This document shows, one piece after another, positions 49,201-57,767 of a stretch of DNA of 57,767 nucleotides. The position numbers and the translations under genes were made by a program. The DNA comes from Apostichopus californicus (lineage: Eukaryota > Echinodermata > Holothuroidea > Aspidochirotida > Stichopodidae). Where the stretch lies: positions 1 to 57,767 of the forward strand of contig JAIPMN010009353.1 in the NCBI GenBank assembly GCA_020650975.1, written 5' to 3'. The notes under the pieces were generated by a model. The model was not told where the DNA came from, did no database searches, and saw only the letters and a list, made by a program, of their open reading frames with translations. Every line of letters begins with the position of its first letter. Position 1 is the first letter of the stretch.

Positions 49201-51669
49201 GAGCTCTAGATGTCCTCCATGAATGGGAGAGCGGTAGACGTATTTATAATTTCATGATGACACTCAACATGTTGAAACACATTCGTAGGAATCTGAGCAT
49301 GTTGGTTGGCGAGGGCGCCAAACAGTTTTGGCAGAAGAAGGGTCTGGAACCCATCCAGTACAATGTGGACAAGATTCTGGGTGCCACCAGCTTGTGTCAT
49401 ATTGATGAACATTTATCACGGTAAGAGACGTTACATTGAAATGTCAGTGAAGTCAGAATAAGCATGTCAATGTAGTAGACAGCTTGTAGTAGAATGTAGT
49501 AGAATATCCTGACGGTTTATTTTGACGATTCTCACACTGCTAAGAAAAAAAGGTGATAAGAGAAATATCTTTGAAAGGAAATTAAAGGCACTTCCTAGGC
49601 CTCTGATACATCTCAGAGCTGTGAAAGTGCTACACGAATAACAATATTGCTATATATAGCAACACTGTAATATGAACTGTTTTACAGTAATACAATAATA
49701 CCAAAATACCAAAATGGAAAAAAAAATTAATATAAACTGTTCTGTTACCTGACAAAGTATTCTAGCTTTGTGTAGATTAAAGCAGCATTTTGAGTTGATT
49801 TTGGTAAGTTTGTGATGCTTTCCCAAAAAACTATTCCCATGACAATGTAATTCATTAGCTTCGCTATCGACATTCCCCTTGAAGAGAGAGGAAGTAATAT
49901 AATAAAAAGTGTGATTTATTATGCACGGATATCCCCCCCCCCGGAAGGGTGCTCATGGAGCGGGAGAAAAAGGGAAAGAAAGCAAAGACGAATGATCAAA
50001 AGAATTATTGGGTAACATTGATGAATGCTTGATGCATAAGATGAGTTTTCAGAAGTTTTTACTGGAAATTGATAATGCTGGTACCCATGTCAATAAATAT
50101 TAATATGAAAACTGTCTGGAAACATTTTTGGAATCCAATAATATGGGTAGTTTTAAACGAATTTACATGCATTCGTCAGAACTATGTTGTAGGGCTGCTG
50201 TAAAGACTGATCGATTGTAATGTTGTTTGAGGCATTTTGGGGAAAAGAGTTAGAAATTTGTCAACAGCTTTAAAAAGTGAGTTTATACAGGATCTGATTG
50301 TTGCAGCACCAGTGCAGTAAATGAACAGGATATTCTGTGATCATAATTTGCATGGGTGGACATTATATGACAACGGAAAAGCATTTATTTACTTATAAGG
50401 TTAGGGATATCGATCTCCTGCAACTGTTATGCTTTCTTACAGGAGGATGGTCGGTTCGCCAGATATTATGGAGTATTACGAAGACTGTAGCTCTGTACAT
50501 CATCTCAGGAAGGTAAGTACAACTCTCATAAAACATGAAAATTTGAGAGCTTTTTGGGGATGCTCCTAAAATACCACATTTTGACAAATACTTGCCGTAT
50601 CTACCTACCCTACGAAACTAAAATAGGGGCAAATGTTTAGCACTACACATCATATGATCCACCTAATCTGTGCACGCATTCCTGTCAGGAAATCTCGCGA
50701 AAACTTCCCTAGACAATGGCACTTTCCTCGTTAATATTTAAACAATGATGTCAGGTAAACAAGCAAACTAGATGCAGGGCAGAAAACATTTCCGTGAAGA
50801 TGTTAGGTGTGGAGCACCTACAAGAGGAGTGTTAGCTCAGTGGTTAACGCCGGTGCCTTTCAATCATAAGGCCCCGAGTTCGAGTCACTCCAAGATTAAT
50901 GTATGTCGTCCAGTTACAGAGTTCTTGACAATTGACAATTCATAATCATGGACGTTAAATATGGCCAAGTTCCTGCTTGCAGGAGGATCTAAGATACAAG
51001 TGGCTGGACTAGTTACCAAGTTTAGCACACAGGTTGTTACTATTCAGCCTTCTCCTCAACAACAATAACAGAGTCACAAGAATACATATATTAAGGTCTC
51101 TTGTTGTGTCTTGTTTTACAATGCATTTGAAATTTGCGATAACCTTGAGCTAGATAAACTAAGAGTCAATAATAATTGGTTTTGGATCTTGACTGTGCGA
51201 CAGAATTAATACAGATGGTGCCGATTACCACCTCGGAGACAGATTAGGATCTGGGCTGGTAAATATCTGAAGAAGGCTAGTTTTCCAAAGTTTATGTAAG
51301 GCGGCATCAAAGAATGAGGTAGAATAATTTTAAAATTTATTCACCTCTTTTCGCCCTTCCCAGGTTGAAATACCGATTTTATTACTTCATTCTGAAGACG
51401 ACTTTCTAGTGCCGCCTAAATACAACAATTGTCCGTTGGAGTACGTGGAGAAGGCTCCCAATGCAATATTTGCTCAGACCAAACATGGAGGCCACCTTGG
51501 TTTCTTCGAGGGCGGTGTAGTGAGACCAAATACGTACACTTGGCTGGAAAAGGTGGTGATAGGATACGTGGAGGCGGTCTACGAGGTCGTAGTCACTCAA
51601 AAGATACATCCCGTCATTCGGGATAAACTTGAAACCAACGGGAACCATTGTCAGATTGAGAGATCTTAG
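37093..51669 (+). CDS. ABHD2: ABHD2-like monoacylglycerol lipase, seven coding exons
   Basis: Joined exons 37093-37253, 37775-37950, 44169-44336, 48154-48337, 49202-49420, 50443-50512 and 51364-51669 give 1284 nt, i.e. 427 residues plus TAG, close to the 425 residues of human ABHD2. All introns are GT-AG and the frame is kept across each junction. Residues about 4-23 are a hydrophobic membrane anchor. The alpha/beta-hydrolase fold follows: the YIPTYLWG-GH segment (about 55), MSDGATQTFD (about 92), the ICPGIA oxyanion-side motif, the nucleophile elbow GFSMG with Ser about 196, an acid Asp about 339 in EDDFLVPP, and His about 370 in HGGHLGFFEG. The Asp-His spacing of 31 equals the human spacing. 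ABHD2 family members are membrane-bound serine hydrolases of monoacylglycerols such as 2-arachidonoylglycerol; in mammals the enzyme serves progesterone signalling in sperm. That ligand role is not implied here. The product could also be called a generic ABHD1/2/3-family hydrolase, but the match in length and motifs favours ABHD2. Confidence 0.93.
37775..37950 (+). CDS. ABHD2: ABHD2 coding exon 2
   Basis: The exon is preceded by a pyrimidine-rich acceptor (tctcttgccttcttgacag) and followed by GTGAGT. It encodes YIPTYLWGRCGH near its start and VMSDGATQTFDVFEP near its end. These are conserved N-terminal segments of the ABHD1/2/3 hydrolases. It enters in phase 2 and leaves one base (G) for the next exon. 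Confidence 0.92.
38276..38516 (+). repeat. 15-bp minisatellite in ABHD2 intron 2
   Basis: About sixteen imperfect copies of a unit near GATGGTCCTTGTATA, with occasional shortened units, lie about 330 bp downstream of exon 2. Confidence 0.9.
40100..40188 (-). mobile_element. tRNA-like SINE fragment in ABHD2 intron 2
   Basis: The minus strand reads ggggctggataattcagttggtag, an A-box-like start, and later taagttcatatccca, a degenerate B box. It resembles an eroded tRNA-derived SINE. There is no second copy in the window, so the assignment rests on the box spacing. Confidence 0.5.
42322..42353. repeat. Stem-loop in ABHD2 intron 2
   Basis: TGGACC-AT-TTTCGT pairs with ACGAAA-C-GGTCCA around a CTTGC loop: two perfect 6-bp stems separated by an AT/C internal loop. 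Confidence 0.8.
44169..44336 (+). CDS. ABHD2: ABHD2 coding exon 3
   Basis: Acceptor ctcactag and donor GTAAGT bound 168 nt encoding DITLCICPGIANSSEK, FVDYSQHQGFRVAVLNHIGA and TSPRIFTYG. These match the central beta-sheet and oxyanion-side region of ABHD2. Phase is 1 on both sides. The preceding intron is the longest, 6.2 kb. One arm of a long intronic inverted repeat starts 13 nt beyond the donor. Confidence 0.93.
44350..44655 (+). repeat. Left arm of long inverted repeat in ABHD2 intron 3
   Basis: This arm matches the reverse complement of 47365-47675 at roughly nine bases in ten with few gaps. Shared words include gatgctagtttgcccacc, ggtttaaac-flanking sequence and gagtcacaagtcattagcac. 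It contains an internal A-run (about 16 A). It begins 13 nt downstream of the exon 3 donor. Probably one copy of a dispersed element. Confidence 0.9.
44727..45010 (+). repeat. Diverged tandem duplication in ABHD2 intron 3
   Basis: ctagaacgaactggtaacc and ttttaacactgcgccc (44780-44813) reappear as ctagagtggactggtta and ttttaacactgtgcaacc about 160 bp later, each followed by a tgactgg/tgacagg word. Confidence 0.55.
46098..46823 (+). repeat. Mosaic minisatellite in ABHD2 intron 3
   Basis: Fourteen units each begin gta(g/a)agagcagacct. Unit lengths are 42, 53 or 58 bp depending on the tail (ctgtaag; ctgtagatgagttgcaat; a version with an extra cagta; or ctgttgaagtgtttcaag). Core variants alternate between agtatgattgtaagag and agtacgactgtacgag. 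Both strands show stop-free stretches only because of the periodicity. I do not regard it as coding. Confidence 0.92.
47365..47675 (-). repeat. Right arm of long inverted repeat in ABHD2 intron 3
   Basis: Inverted copy of 44350-44655, 2.7 kb away in the same intron. It runs from ggtgctaatgacttgtgac to the end at gatatcag. The A-run is represented by two T-runs interrupted by gtc. The pair could form an intramolecular duplex of about 300 bp in the pre-mRNA. Confidence 0.9.
48154..48337 (+). CDS. ABHD2: ABHD2 coding exon 4: nucleophile elbow
   Basis: The acceptor is ttttgtttcctag and the donor is AAG|GTAAGA. It encodes the catalytic serine in SIGFSMGANIVVKYLGE (GxSxG type, Ser about 196) and the SVCQGYD segment. 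Phase 1 in, phase 2 out. Confidence 0.94.
48560..48690 (+). mobile_element. Second tRNA-derived SINE, in ABHD2 intron 4
   Basis: A tRNA-like head (gcgtccatagcctagtggtt A box, gggttcgaatccc B box) is followed by a body ttcactgttctggattttcc and an (AT)n tail. The body and tail recur without the head at 11311-11366, which shows a composite SINE and not a genuine tRNA gene. Confidence 0.8.
49202..49420 (+). CDS. ABHD2: ABHD2 coding exon 5: cap region
   Basis: A long C-rich pyrimidine tract precedes the AG acceptor, and the donor is CG|GTAAGA. The 219 nt encode the helical cap-like region (ALDVLHEWESGRRIYNFMM, then GATSLCHIDEHLSR), which aligns in order with the ABHD2 segment between the nucleophile and the acid. 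This is the least conserved part apart from the RR-YNF core. Confidence 0.9.
50443..50512 (+). CDS. ABHD2: ABHD2 coding exon 6 (short)
   Basis: A 70-nt exon between gctttcttacag and GTAAGT encodes MVGSPDIMEYYEDCSS and HHLRK. It matches the EYYEE-type segment upstream of the catalytic acid. It completes the split Arg codon from exon 5 and ends in phase 0. It is too short to appear as an open frame of its own, so the splice signals and the homology order define it. Confidence 0.88.
50826..50995 (+). mobile_element. tRNA-derived SINE in ABHD2 intron 6
   Basis: Head GGAGTGTTAGCTCAGTGG with A box, AGTTCGAGTCACTCC with B box, then a body (cagttacagagttcttgac, ataatcatggacgtt) and tail gcaggaggatcta. 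It is the same family as the minus-strand copy near 24.6 kb. An intact tRNA is unlikely because the fold is followed directly by SINE body shared between copies. Confidence 0.85.
51364..51669 (+). CDS. ABHD2: ABHD2 terminal coding exon: catalytic Asp and His
   Basis: The acceptor is tcgcccttcccag. The exon reads VEIPILLLHSEDDFLVPP (acid Asp about 339), then a segment ending in KHGGHLGFFEGG (catalytic His about 370), then TWLEKVVIGYVEAVYE, and stops at TAG 51667-51669. The charged tail (KLETNGNHCQIERS) is a few residues shorter than that of the human protein. Confidence 0.93.
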   Translation, partial: VEIPILLLHSEDDFLVPPKYNNCPLEYVEKAPNAIFAQTKHGGHLGFFEGGVVRPNTYTWLEKVVIGYVEAVYEVVVTQKIHPVIRDKLETNGNHCQIERS

Positions 51670-52925
51670 GGACTTTGTTTGTTTCATACTATCATACCTG
51701 AAGTCAGTAAGGTGTCCTTTTTTTTTTTTGAAGTTGTAGACCTGTGAAGCACTGCAGTGGCGATAACTACTCGTGTTAGAAGAAAGGGCTACTTAAACCT
51801 GACGAGTAGATCTTCCACAAGGTATAAGTTTCTCAGAAATGAGTGAGTAGGGTGTGTATCGGGTTTGGCTCATGGAAAGGTGTCAAAACCCGTCTTACCA
51901 TTCCATTATGACCTTTTATATAGTGAAATATCGGATCATTCTGGTCATCAATTTTATATTTATTTTTGCCTCAAAAAAATTCCATATCAGTTTGCCAAGC
52001 TATTTGAAAGTTGGTTTTTTTCATTCAAAATAACAAACAAGGTCAAAATCTTGGGAAATGATCCCACCCATTTTTCTTCTCAATTGCCTCGTGGAAGAAA
52101 CTTGAGAAAACATTGAAATCGATTGGAAATGTATGTATCAGACCAAGTGTGACTTTTTGTGCCCGAAAACCCTAATGTATGATTTTCACTTTTGACGTGC
52201 ATTTTCACATTTGATCTCTGAAGCAGATCTGTGGTATATTGCTTAGTTCTTTCTCTTCATGCCTGTGTTAATACACCTCTGATAGGTGCTATTTATAACC
52301 AATATTTTAGAAATCAGGTTTTCAAAATCTGCACCATAGCAGATAAAAATGTAGTGCAAAAGAAATACAGGCTGCAATAATTATTTGTTTCAGTGTTGAA
52401 TTCCAAGTGTTTTCAGTTATAAGGGACTATATGGGTATCGTCTTCCCAGTAGTCTGGGTTTCACGGAGCAAGCACCGAGAAGCGCTGCAAGCTAATTGTT
52501 TCAGGGGCGGTTTATATTATTTATTTGGAGGTTACAAACGTTTCTTTTGTACTCCCGAAGAATTCGAACATATCAATATTCAACTTTCAGTCCCTTGTGA
52601 CATTTGACAGGAAACTGAAAGTAATTTTCAACCATCGATGGCCTTATTTCTTTCGATCTACCTTCTTGGCTTCCGATGTAGAATAAGATATGATTCGCTG
52701 CTGTATTCGATATCTCCGATTTATTTACGGGCAGTTTTGCATTTCTACCTCCCTGGTCCATCAAAGGGTCAGGATGACCTGCAGAGGCAGTTGCAGTCTG
52801 CTTCCTTTTATCCGTCTTTGGTTCGAAAGGCATTTCTTATAGTTTTAGCTCTGTGTACATTTGCATTGTAATTAAGATACAAGTGACAGATGTAATTAAC
52901 TGCATGTGATATGTGGGAATTGAAA

Positions 52926-52953
52926 TATATATATATATATATATGTGTATATA
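52926..52953 (+). repeat. (AT)n microsatellite
   Basis: About eleven AT units followed by gtgtatatat, in the presumed 3' UTR. Confidence 0.95.
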
Positions 52954-53091
52954 TGATTTTTCATTCTTTTATCAGCCTTTTGCAATAGACTAATATTGAT
53001 GAAAGTTTCATAATAGAAAACAAAAAAATGCAAAGAAAGAAAGAAAAGCATGTGAACATGGCAAAGGATTTACAACAACAACAACAAAAAT

Positions 53092-53162
53092 CCATGAAAT
53101 TATTGTGTATTTAATACCAACACAAAGAAAAACCCATGAAATTATTGTGTATTTAATACCAA
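53092..53162 (+). repeat. 29-bp direct repeat, two copies
   Basis: ccatgaaattattgtgtatt followed by taataccaa occurs at 53092-53120 and 53134-53162, separated by 13 bp. Confidence 0.9.
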
Positions 53163-54294
53163 TTCTAGCGATCATGTTTGCTCTTGTATGATTGGTATGA
53201 GCCTGCATGCTGTAAAACACGGCTCTTGCCTTGACCTTTCTTCCTCTTCTCATGTTTGTTGTACTGTAAGACAACTATGTGTTATCTCTCGTCACATGGT
53301 AGGTATGTAAGATATAGTGGCTTGCCCAACAGAATGGTCCGGTAGGGACCAGATAACTGTAATAGTACGTAGGGGATATGTCACTCCATGTCTAATTACC
53401 ATTTAGCCTAAAATTTCTTTCTTTTAAACTCATCTTAAGTCGTTTTTTTCTACTCATATCTTTGCTTTACAAACCTATTCATCATGTCTTCATATTAATT
53501 TAGGTAATTTATCAAGAGAGTCATCGCTCGTTAATTTGTTGAGTCACATTTCATTTGGTCATGTCAGAAATTTCCTCTAGCTGCTGGTAGCCATGGATAT
53601 TGAATGATGACATGACCGCTCTATTGTACTCTCCGATGCGTCGATTCCCTGCAAACTTACCATTTTCTTTGAATAGCGAGTGATAAGTGGATAACATGTT
53701 TTCAAATTTTACATCAAAACGTAATATCACAGACTTGTATTGTTTTTTCCTTCTTCAACACTAACCAGGTTAATAATAATGATAACTTATGTTTGCTTCC
53801 TGTCTTTTGTAATTTCAGGGGTTGTGAAAGCTTGTTTGCAAAGTTGATACACTACATCATGGTGGTCTGTAGACGTCTGTAATTGAATTATTGGACAGGT
53901 TGATTCAGTAGAAAAATAATGATACATCAATTTTGCTTTAATCTTGATATTTCTTTCAACGTATAGTTTCTCAAAAAGTAGTAACGTCATACCATACCTG
54001 CCCTTTCATATTTGTCTTTGGTTCAATATACGAGTCTTTCACGTTGATCACTCTTCCGGGATATTGTTGCTTGATCACGACTAAAATTTCTTTTCTAACT
54101 TCAGTTTTCCTTCTTTATCAAGATCATCTTTTGAATATCATTTCGATGGATTGTTATCTTTATTATATTGTTTTGACTAGATAAAACTAAATAAGTCTGA
54201 ACTCACAAATATGTTTGCATGGCTGAGTAGGAAAGAGCTGCATAATGTTATAACAATAACAACTAAACTTTCAAGGGTGGATTAATATCCGTTG

Positions 54295-54300
54295 AATAAA
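54295..54300 (+). terminator. Candidate polyadenylation signal AATAAA
   Basis: This is the first canonical AATAAA after the ABHD2 stop codon, followed by moderately GT-rich sequence. It rests on the hexamer alone. Confidence 0.25.
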
Positions 54301-55768
54301 ACATGATGAAATCTCTGTTGCCGGTTTTAGTCACCTTGGAAACCAGTCTCATCTGTGTAGTGTGAGAGAACATTTTATTCATAAATATTATTTACAGACC
54401 TCTTTTTGTCTTTGAATGTATTTTGTTACAACAGTTTCTAAGCAAAATTTTTTTATTAATGTTTTTTTATCTTGTTTTGAAGGTTGCCATATATTTTTGT
54501 CCCTCTTTGATTTTTTTTTTTATAATTTAATCGCTTGTATCGCTTGTTGTAGGCTTGTGATGTACAGATAACCTGTGGCATGTTGTATAGCTAAATGCAA
54601 CTTGGTAATATGTCCTACAATAAGGAGGCAGGAGGGGTGGTGGGGGTGAGGGATGGGGGTCTATGATTGTATCATGACTGGGTAGCAAATCCGGCTTTGA
54701 AAACAGAATGGTCCTTTTGAAGTTTTCTTTCACATATAAATGTTCTACTATTGGTTAGCATAGAATATGGACAAGAAACTTGTTAGAGGGAGTTGTGGAG
54801 GGGAAGGAGAAAGGTGATGAAGAGGGCGAGGAGGCGGGTGAGGAGGAGGAGGGTGAGGAGGTGGGTGAGGAGGAAGAGGAATGAGTTGGAATGCAATCAG
54901 CTATTCAACATGTTTAATGGAGCTTGCCACTTCTGGTATTGTTGTTTGTTACTTTCTGTAGATCCATTGGTCATTACTGCTGGTTGTTACTTACTGTACC
55001 TATTGTTTGGTCAATCCTTAAATACCATGTTTTTTTTTTTCATTTTTGAATCAATTTGAATGAACTACCTCCATTGTGATAAGTTGATTCGATACGCCTT
55101 TTAATATAAGACTTCTTAGCAGGCTTTGTGCTTTCGCTAGACAACCAATAAATAGGGGAAATGTGTGTCTGAATGTTCAAGAGTGGCCAGTAAGCTATTA
55201 AGCTAATTGTCTTATGTTGAAAAAAAAAGGAGTACATTGGCAGACATTTAGAAAAGTAGGTCGAGGTGTTCACCAATATGTAGAAGCAAGGTACACAAAT
55301 AACAGTTGTGTTAGATATGATATTGCATAATGAAGTTTTTTTCGATGGATTGAAAAAGTTCTCATGTAGAGAAAGAGGGAAAGAAAAAAACTGAAAAGGT
55401 GAGATGTAGAAATACCAGTGATGGGGTATGGCTGGTAAGAGAAGAGAAACATTACACGAAGTTAAATATTGTAATGAAGCCACTGATAAAACTGCTGTTT
55501 TGGTGCAGGTTAATTGTTAAGTTTTGTCTTTCAGTTCTGTTGTGAAGTATTGCCCTGTCTGTAAATTATTAGGAAACATGTAAACAGTGTCAATTCAGGG
55601 AATGAGTTATTATTGCTCTCGTCTTGTGTGGCAGTCTTCTGGTTTAAGGAATATTATTTTTCTGAAAAATAGTGGAAGAGGAAACACTTCAGCATACTTA
55701 TTGTGTATTAACAATCTGTAATTTGTGTCGCAATTTCGTAGTTCTTGTCACGTATCATTTTTAGCTAT
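54301..55768. other. No gene recognised; downstream of ABHD2
   Basis: Includes G-rich (54630-54660) and purine-rich (54790-54883) tracts. The 147-residue minus-strand frame near 55.2 kb is low in complexity (Ser/Phe/Tyr-rich) and unrecognised. Confidence 0.45.
54790..54883 (+). repeat. Purine-rich (GAGGAG) tract
   Basis: Nearly uninterrupted G/A with the words gaggaggtgggtgagg and gaggaggaggagg. The Arg-rich open frame across it is a composition artefact. Confidence 0.85.
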
Positions 55769-55985
55769 TCTATACTGGATCAATTAATCCTTGCAATTAA
55801 TCGTTCTATACTGGATCAATTAATCCTTGCAATTAATCGTTCTATACTGGATCAATTAATCCTTGCAATTAATCGTTCTATACTGGATCAATTAATCCTT
55901 GCAATTAATCATTCTATACTGGATCAATTAATCCTTGCAATTAATCGTTCTATACTGGATCAATTAATCCTTGCAATTTAATCAT
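55769..55985 (+). repeat. 36-bp tandem repeat, six copies
   Basis: Six nearly identical 36-bp units start tctatactggatcaattaat. The last carries a one-base insertion. The unit length is a multiple of three, so one frame reads a 12-residue repeat (SILDQLILAINR) without stops. With no splice or start context, this looks fortuitous. Confidence 0.93.
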
Positions 55986-56948
55986 GATATGAAGATTGTA
56001 GCAAGGAGCTGACTTCTGCTACAAGCAGTGGGGATTATGGAAGAAGCTGGAGGGGGAGGGTGGAGGTTGGGGTTATGGAGGAGGGGGACTAAGGGTTTGT
56101 CTGCTGTGCACTGTCACACACTGTCTGATATTATAGATATATATGCCTTCAGACTGATTTTTGCTCCACAAAAAACAACCTTTGTGACACTGGTAAATTC
56201 TGTGACTTTGATTGAAACAAAATGCACACCACTCTTTCCAAAACTTACTGCATTCTCACTGCTATTGTATCTGGCATGTTCATTCACATATCATGTTTAA
56301 TGTTACTTGGGGTGGGGTGAGGGTTACATGAAATATTTTGCTATGCCTAATATAGGTGTTTACTTTTCAGATATATGATATTTTGATGAGTGAAGTGCAA
56401 TGGGTTGTTACTAACCCTATATGTGAGACTGTCATCATTGATATAAAGTTATCAACAGTAATGTCCTTTTTCTTTGTAGCATTTTGACCTATGACCTTCA
56501 AACATGTCTTGTCAATATTTTGTATTTTTGTATACACATATTTGTACTTTTGTTACATGATATTGAGTAACATCGGAGTTTTGAAGTACATCTCTAGCAG
56601 GGTATATCTTAGTGATTACATTTCCCAAATTTTTCCATAGCAGTTTGATTTTCGGAAATCTTTGCATATCGTTAAATACTGAAAATATTAATATTCCAAA
56701 CATAAAGACATAAAGATGTAGATGTTTGTGTAGAAATTCACTTAGTTTATGTAGTAATTTGAGAAAGGAATCTAAGAATGGATGTGTCATAATAGTCACA
56801 ATTTTTCTCTTAAAGAATGAATTCTTGTTTTGTATAACTTAATAGAGGGATTTCAAAAATATGTAATAAGGTGCAAGTATTTGTGTAAAATGTTAATGTA
56901 ACGAACACTGTATGTTACCCAGTATGATTCATGTCATGGGACGTTTGT
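55986..56948. other. No gene recognised
   Basis: A G-rich tract at 56046-56090 and AT-rich remainder; no supportable gene. Confidence 0.5.
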
Positions 56949-57312
56949 TTAAAGGCATTGAAGACTCGCCCCAAACCGTGTGCCGCGCTCTGAAAAAGTT
57001 AACTTTCTGTTGCTTGAAAGTGAAGTTTTCTGCTTGTCGCTACAAAATGCAGACAGTAATGAAATGTGATTCCTTGTTATCTTTAGCTGGACCTGAGATG
57101 TCCATCGCTGCTATGTACACTGTGTTGTGGGTATTGACCGCAGCTGTATGTACTGAACATACACTAGTGTCTAATTACCGAAGGTAGCAAGCTGTGTGCG
57201 TATTTTCTGGGATCGATGGTGGTGTCTAACACTTCTGTTATTCCTCATTAGAAACTAGGTCAGATTTCCGACATTAGACGTTTCTTTTTGCGCGAGTCTT
57301 CACACCCTTTAA
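56949..57312 (-). mobile_element. 364-bp MITE with TTAA target duplication, copy 2
   Basis: Reverse-complement copy of 27981-28344, alignable end to end with scattered substitutions and no net length difference. It has the same TTAA boundaries and the shared terminal core GAAGACTCGC. The two copies flank the whole ABHD2 coding region in opposite orientation. Confidence 0.87.
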
Positions 57313-57465
57313 GAATCTGGATGATTAATCTCCTGTGATGTTGTATTGTTTGTAAATGACACAACATATCATGTTGCAGTTAAAGTCCCTTTGAATTGCG
57401 TGGTGTGTATTGTGTAGTGAATTTATAAGTCACTCATCTAAAGTTTTTGGGTGGTGTTACTTTCT

Positions 57466-57767
57466 GGGAGTTTGGTAGCCTTATCCTTTGCAGTGTATCT
57501 TTCAAGTGTGTCTCACATTGTGGGTACATGCTGGTAGTTTGGTTAACTAATTTTGTGTCTGGTTATTTCTGGGTGTTTGGTCAACACATGGTGTAGGGTG
57601 TATACTGGGAGTGTGGTCCCCTCATCTTTTGCAGTGTATCTTTCAAGTGTGCCTCACATTGTGGGTATATGCTGGTAGTTTGGTTAACTAATTTTGTTTC
57701 TGTTTATTTCTGGTTGTTTGGTCAACACATGGTGTAGGGTGTATACTGGGAGTGTGGTCGACTCATC
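57466..57767 (+). repeat. 141-bp tandem repeat running off the right edge
   Basis: The word cagtgtatctttcaagtgtg recurs at 57491 and 57632. The intervening sequence (cacattgtgggta, gctggtagtttggttaac, ggtgtagggtgtatactggg) repeats closely. About two units are in the window and the last line starts a third. Confidence 0.85.

Larger units (their letters stand above)
51670..54300 (+). other. Probable ABHD2 3' UTR
   Basis: Sequence after the stop contains no convincing coding frame. The first canonical AATAAA I see downstream is at 54295-54300, which would give a UTR of about 2.6 kb; human ABHD2 mRNAs also have long 3' UTRs. The stretch contains a (TA)n run near 52926-52953 and a 29-bp direct repeat at 53092 and 53134. 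The real cleavage site needs transcript data. Confidence 0.35.

Noticed and set aside
50826..50897. tRNA gene
   Set aside because: A and B boxes are present, but the same head plus downstream body recurs inverted at 24.5-24.7 kb, which marks a SINE.
51409..51626. Alternative frames over the terminal ABHD2 exon
   Set aside because: Out-of-frame shadows of the catalytic-His exon.
55040..55483. 147-residue minus-strand frame, the longest in the window
   Set aside because: Low-complexity Ser/Phe/Tyr/Ile-rich translation with no domain or flanking splice signals that I can defend.
55745..55981. Repeat protein with SILDQLILAINR units
   Set aside because: Exact tandem DNA repeat with no start context, splice sites or recognised family.
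1..57767. CRISPR array, prophage, operon or bacterial defence system
   Set aside because: No spacer-repeat array, no ribosome-binding-site gene clusters; spliced exons and SINEs show the DNA is animal nuclear.

Overview
The window is AT-rich animal nuclear DNA. It has one recognisable protein-coding gene, split into seven coding exons with GT-AG introns and spread over 14.6 kb. The rest is non-coding sequence filled with tRNA-derived SINEs, MITEs, minisatellites and simple repeats. The exons encode an ABHD2-type alpha/beta hydrolase. That protein, the style of the repeats (hAT- and TTAA-type MITEs, 'tttatatagcgcc' elements, frequent TAGGCCTA words) and the gene density suggest a marine invertebrate, perhaps an echinoderm or another invertebrate deuterostome. 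The species assignment is an inference and is not secure.

Layout. 1-22 kb: no supportable coding sequence. It holds a degenerate minisatellite (6.6 kb), an hAT-type MITE with a perfect 8-bp target duplication (8.6 kb), two abutting perfect palindromes (10.7 kb), a degenerate repeat carrying perfect AGGTCA-type DR4 elements (15.8-16.3 kb) and dispersed repeats (16.7, 17.7, 20.0, 21.0 kb). 22-28 kb: locally CpG-richer stretches that could hold 5' non-coding exons or promoters, a SINE (24.5 kb), a 43-bp-arm inverted repeat (25.1 kb), a short foldback element (27.7 kb) and a 364-bp TTAA MITE (28.0 kb). 28-37 kb: non-coding, probably upstream or 5' intron of ABHD2, with a large palindrome built from a dispersed hairpin motif (31.3 kb) and a repeated block (34.6 and 36.0 kb). 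37,093-51,669: the ABHD2 coding region, in frame from ATG to stop (427 codons plus stop), with a catalytic serine in GFSMG and the expected Asp and His. 51.7-57.8 kb: probable long 3' UTR and then intergenic DNA, with a 36-bp tandem repeat (55.8 kb), a second 364-bp MITE in inverted orientation (56.9 kb) and a 141-bp tandem repeat running off the right edge.

The strongest non-gene observation is in ABHD2 intron 3. Two roughly 310-bp arms, about nine-tenths identical, lie in opposite orientation 2.7 kb apart. One starts 13 nt after the exon 3 splice donor, and a 14-unit mosaic minisatellite lies in the loop. The pre-mRNA would be expected to form a long double-stranded stem there. I found no CRISPR array, operon, bacterial or viral gene, and no clearly new protein system.
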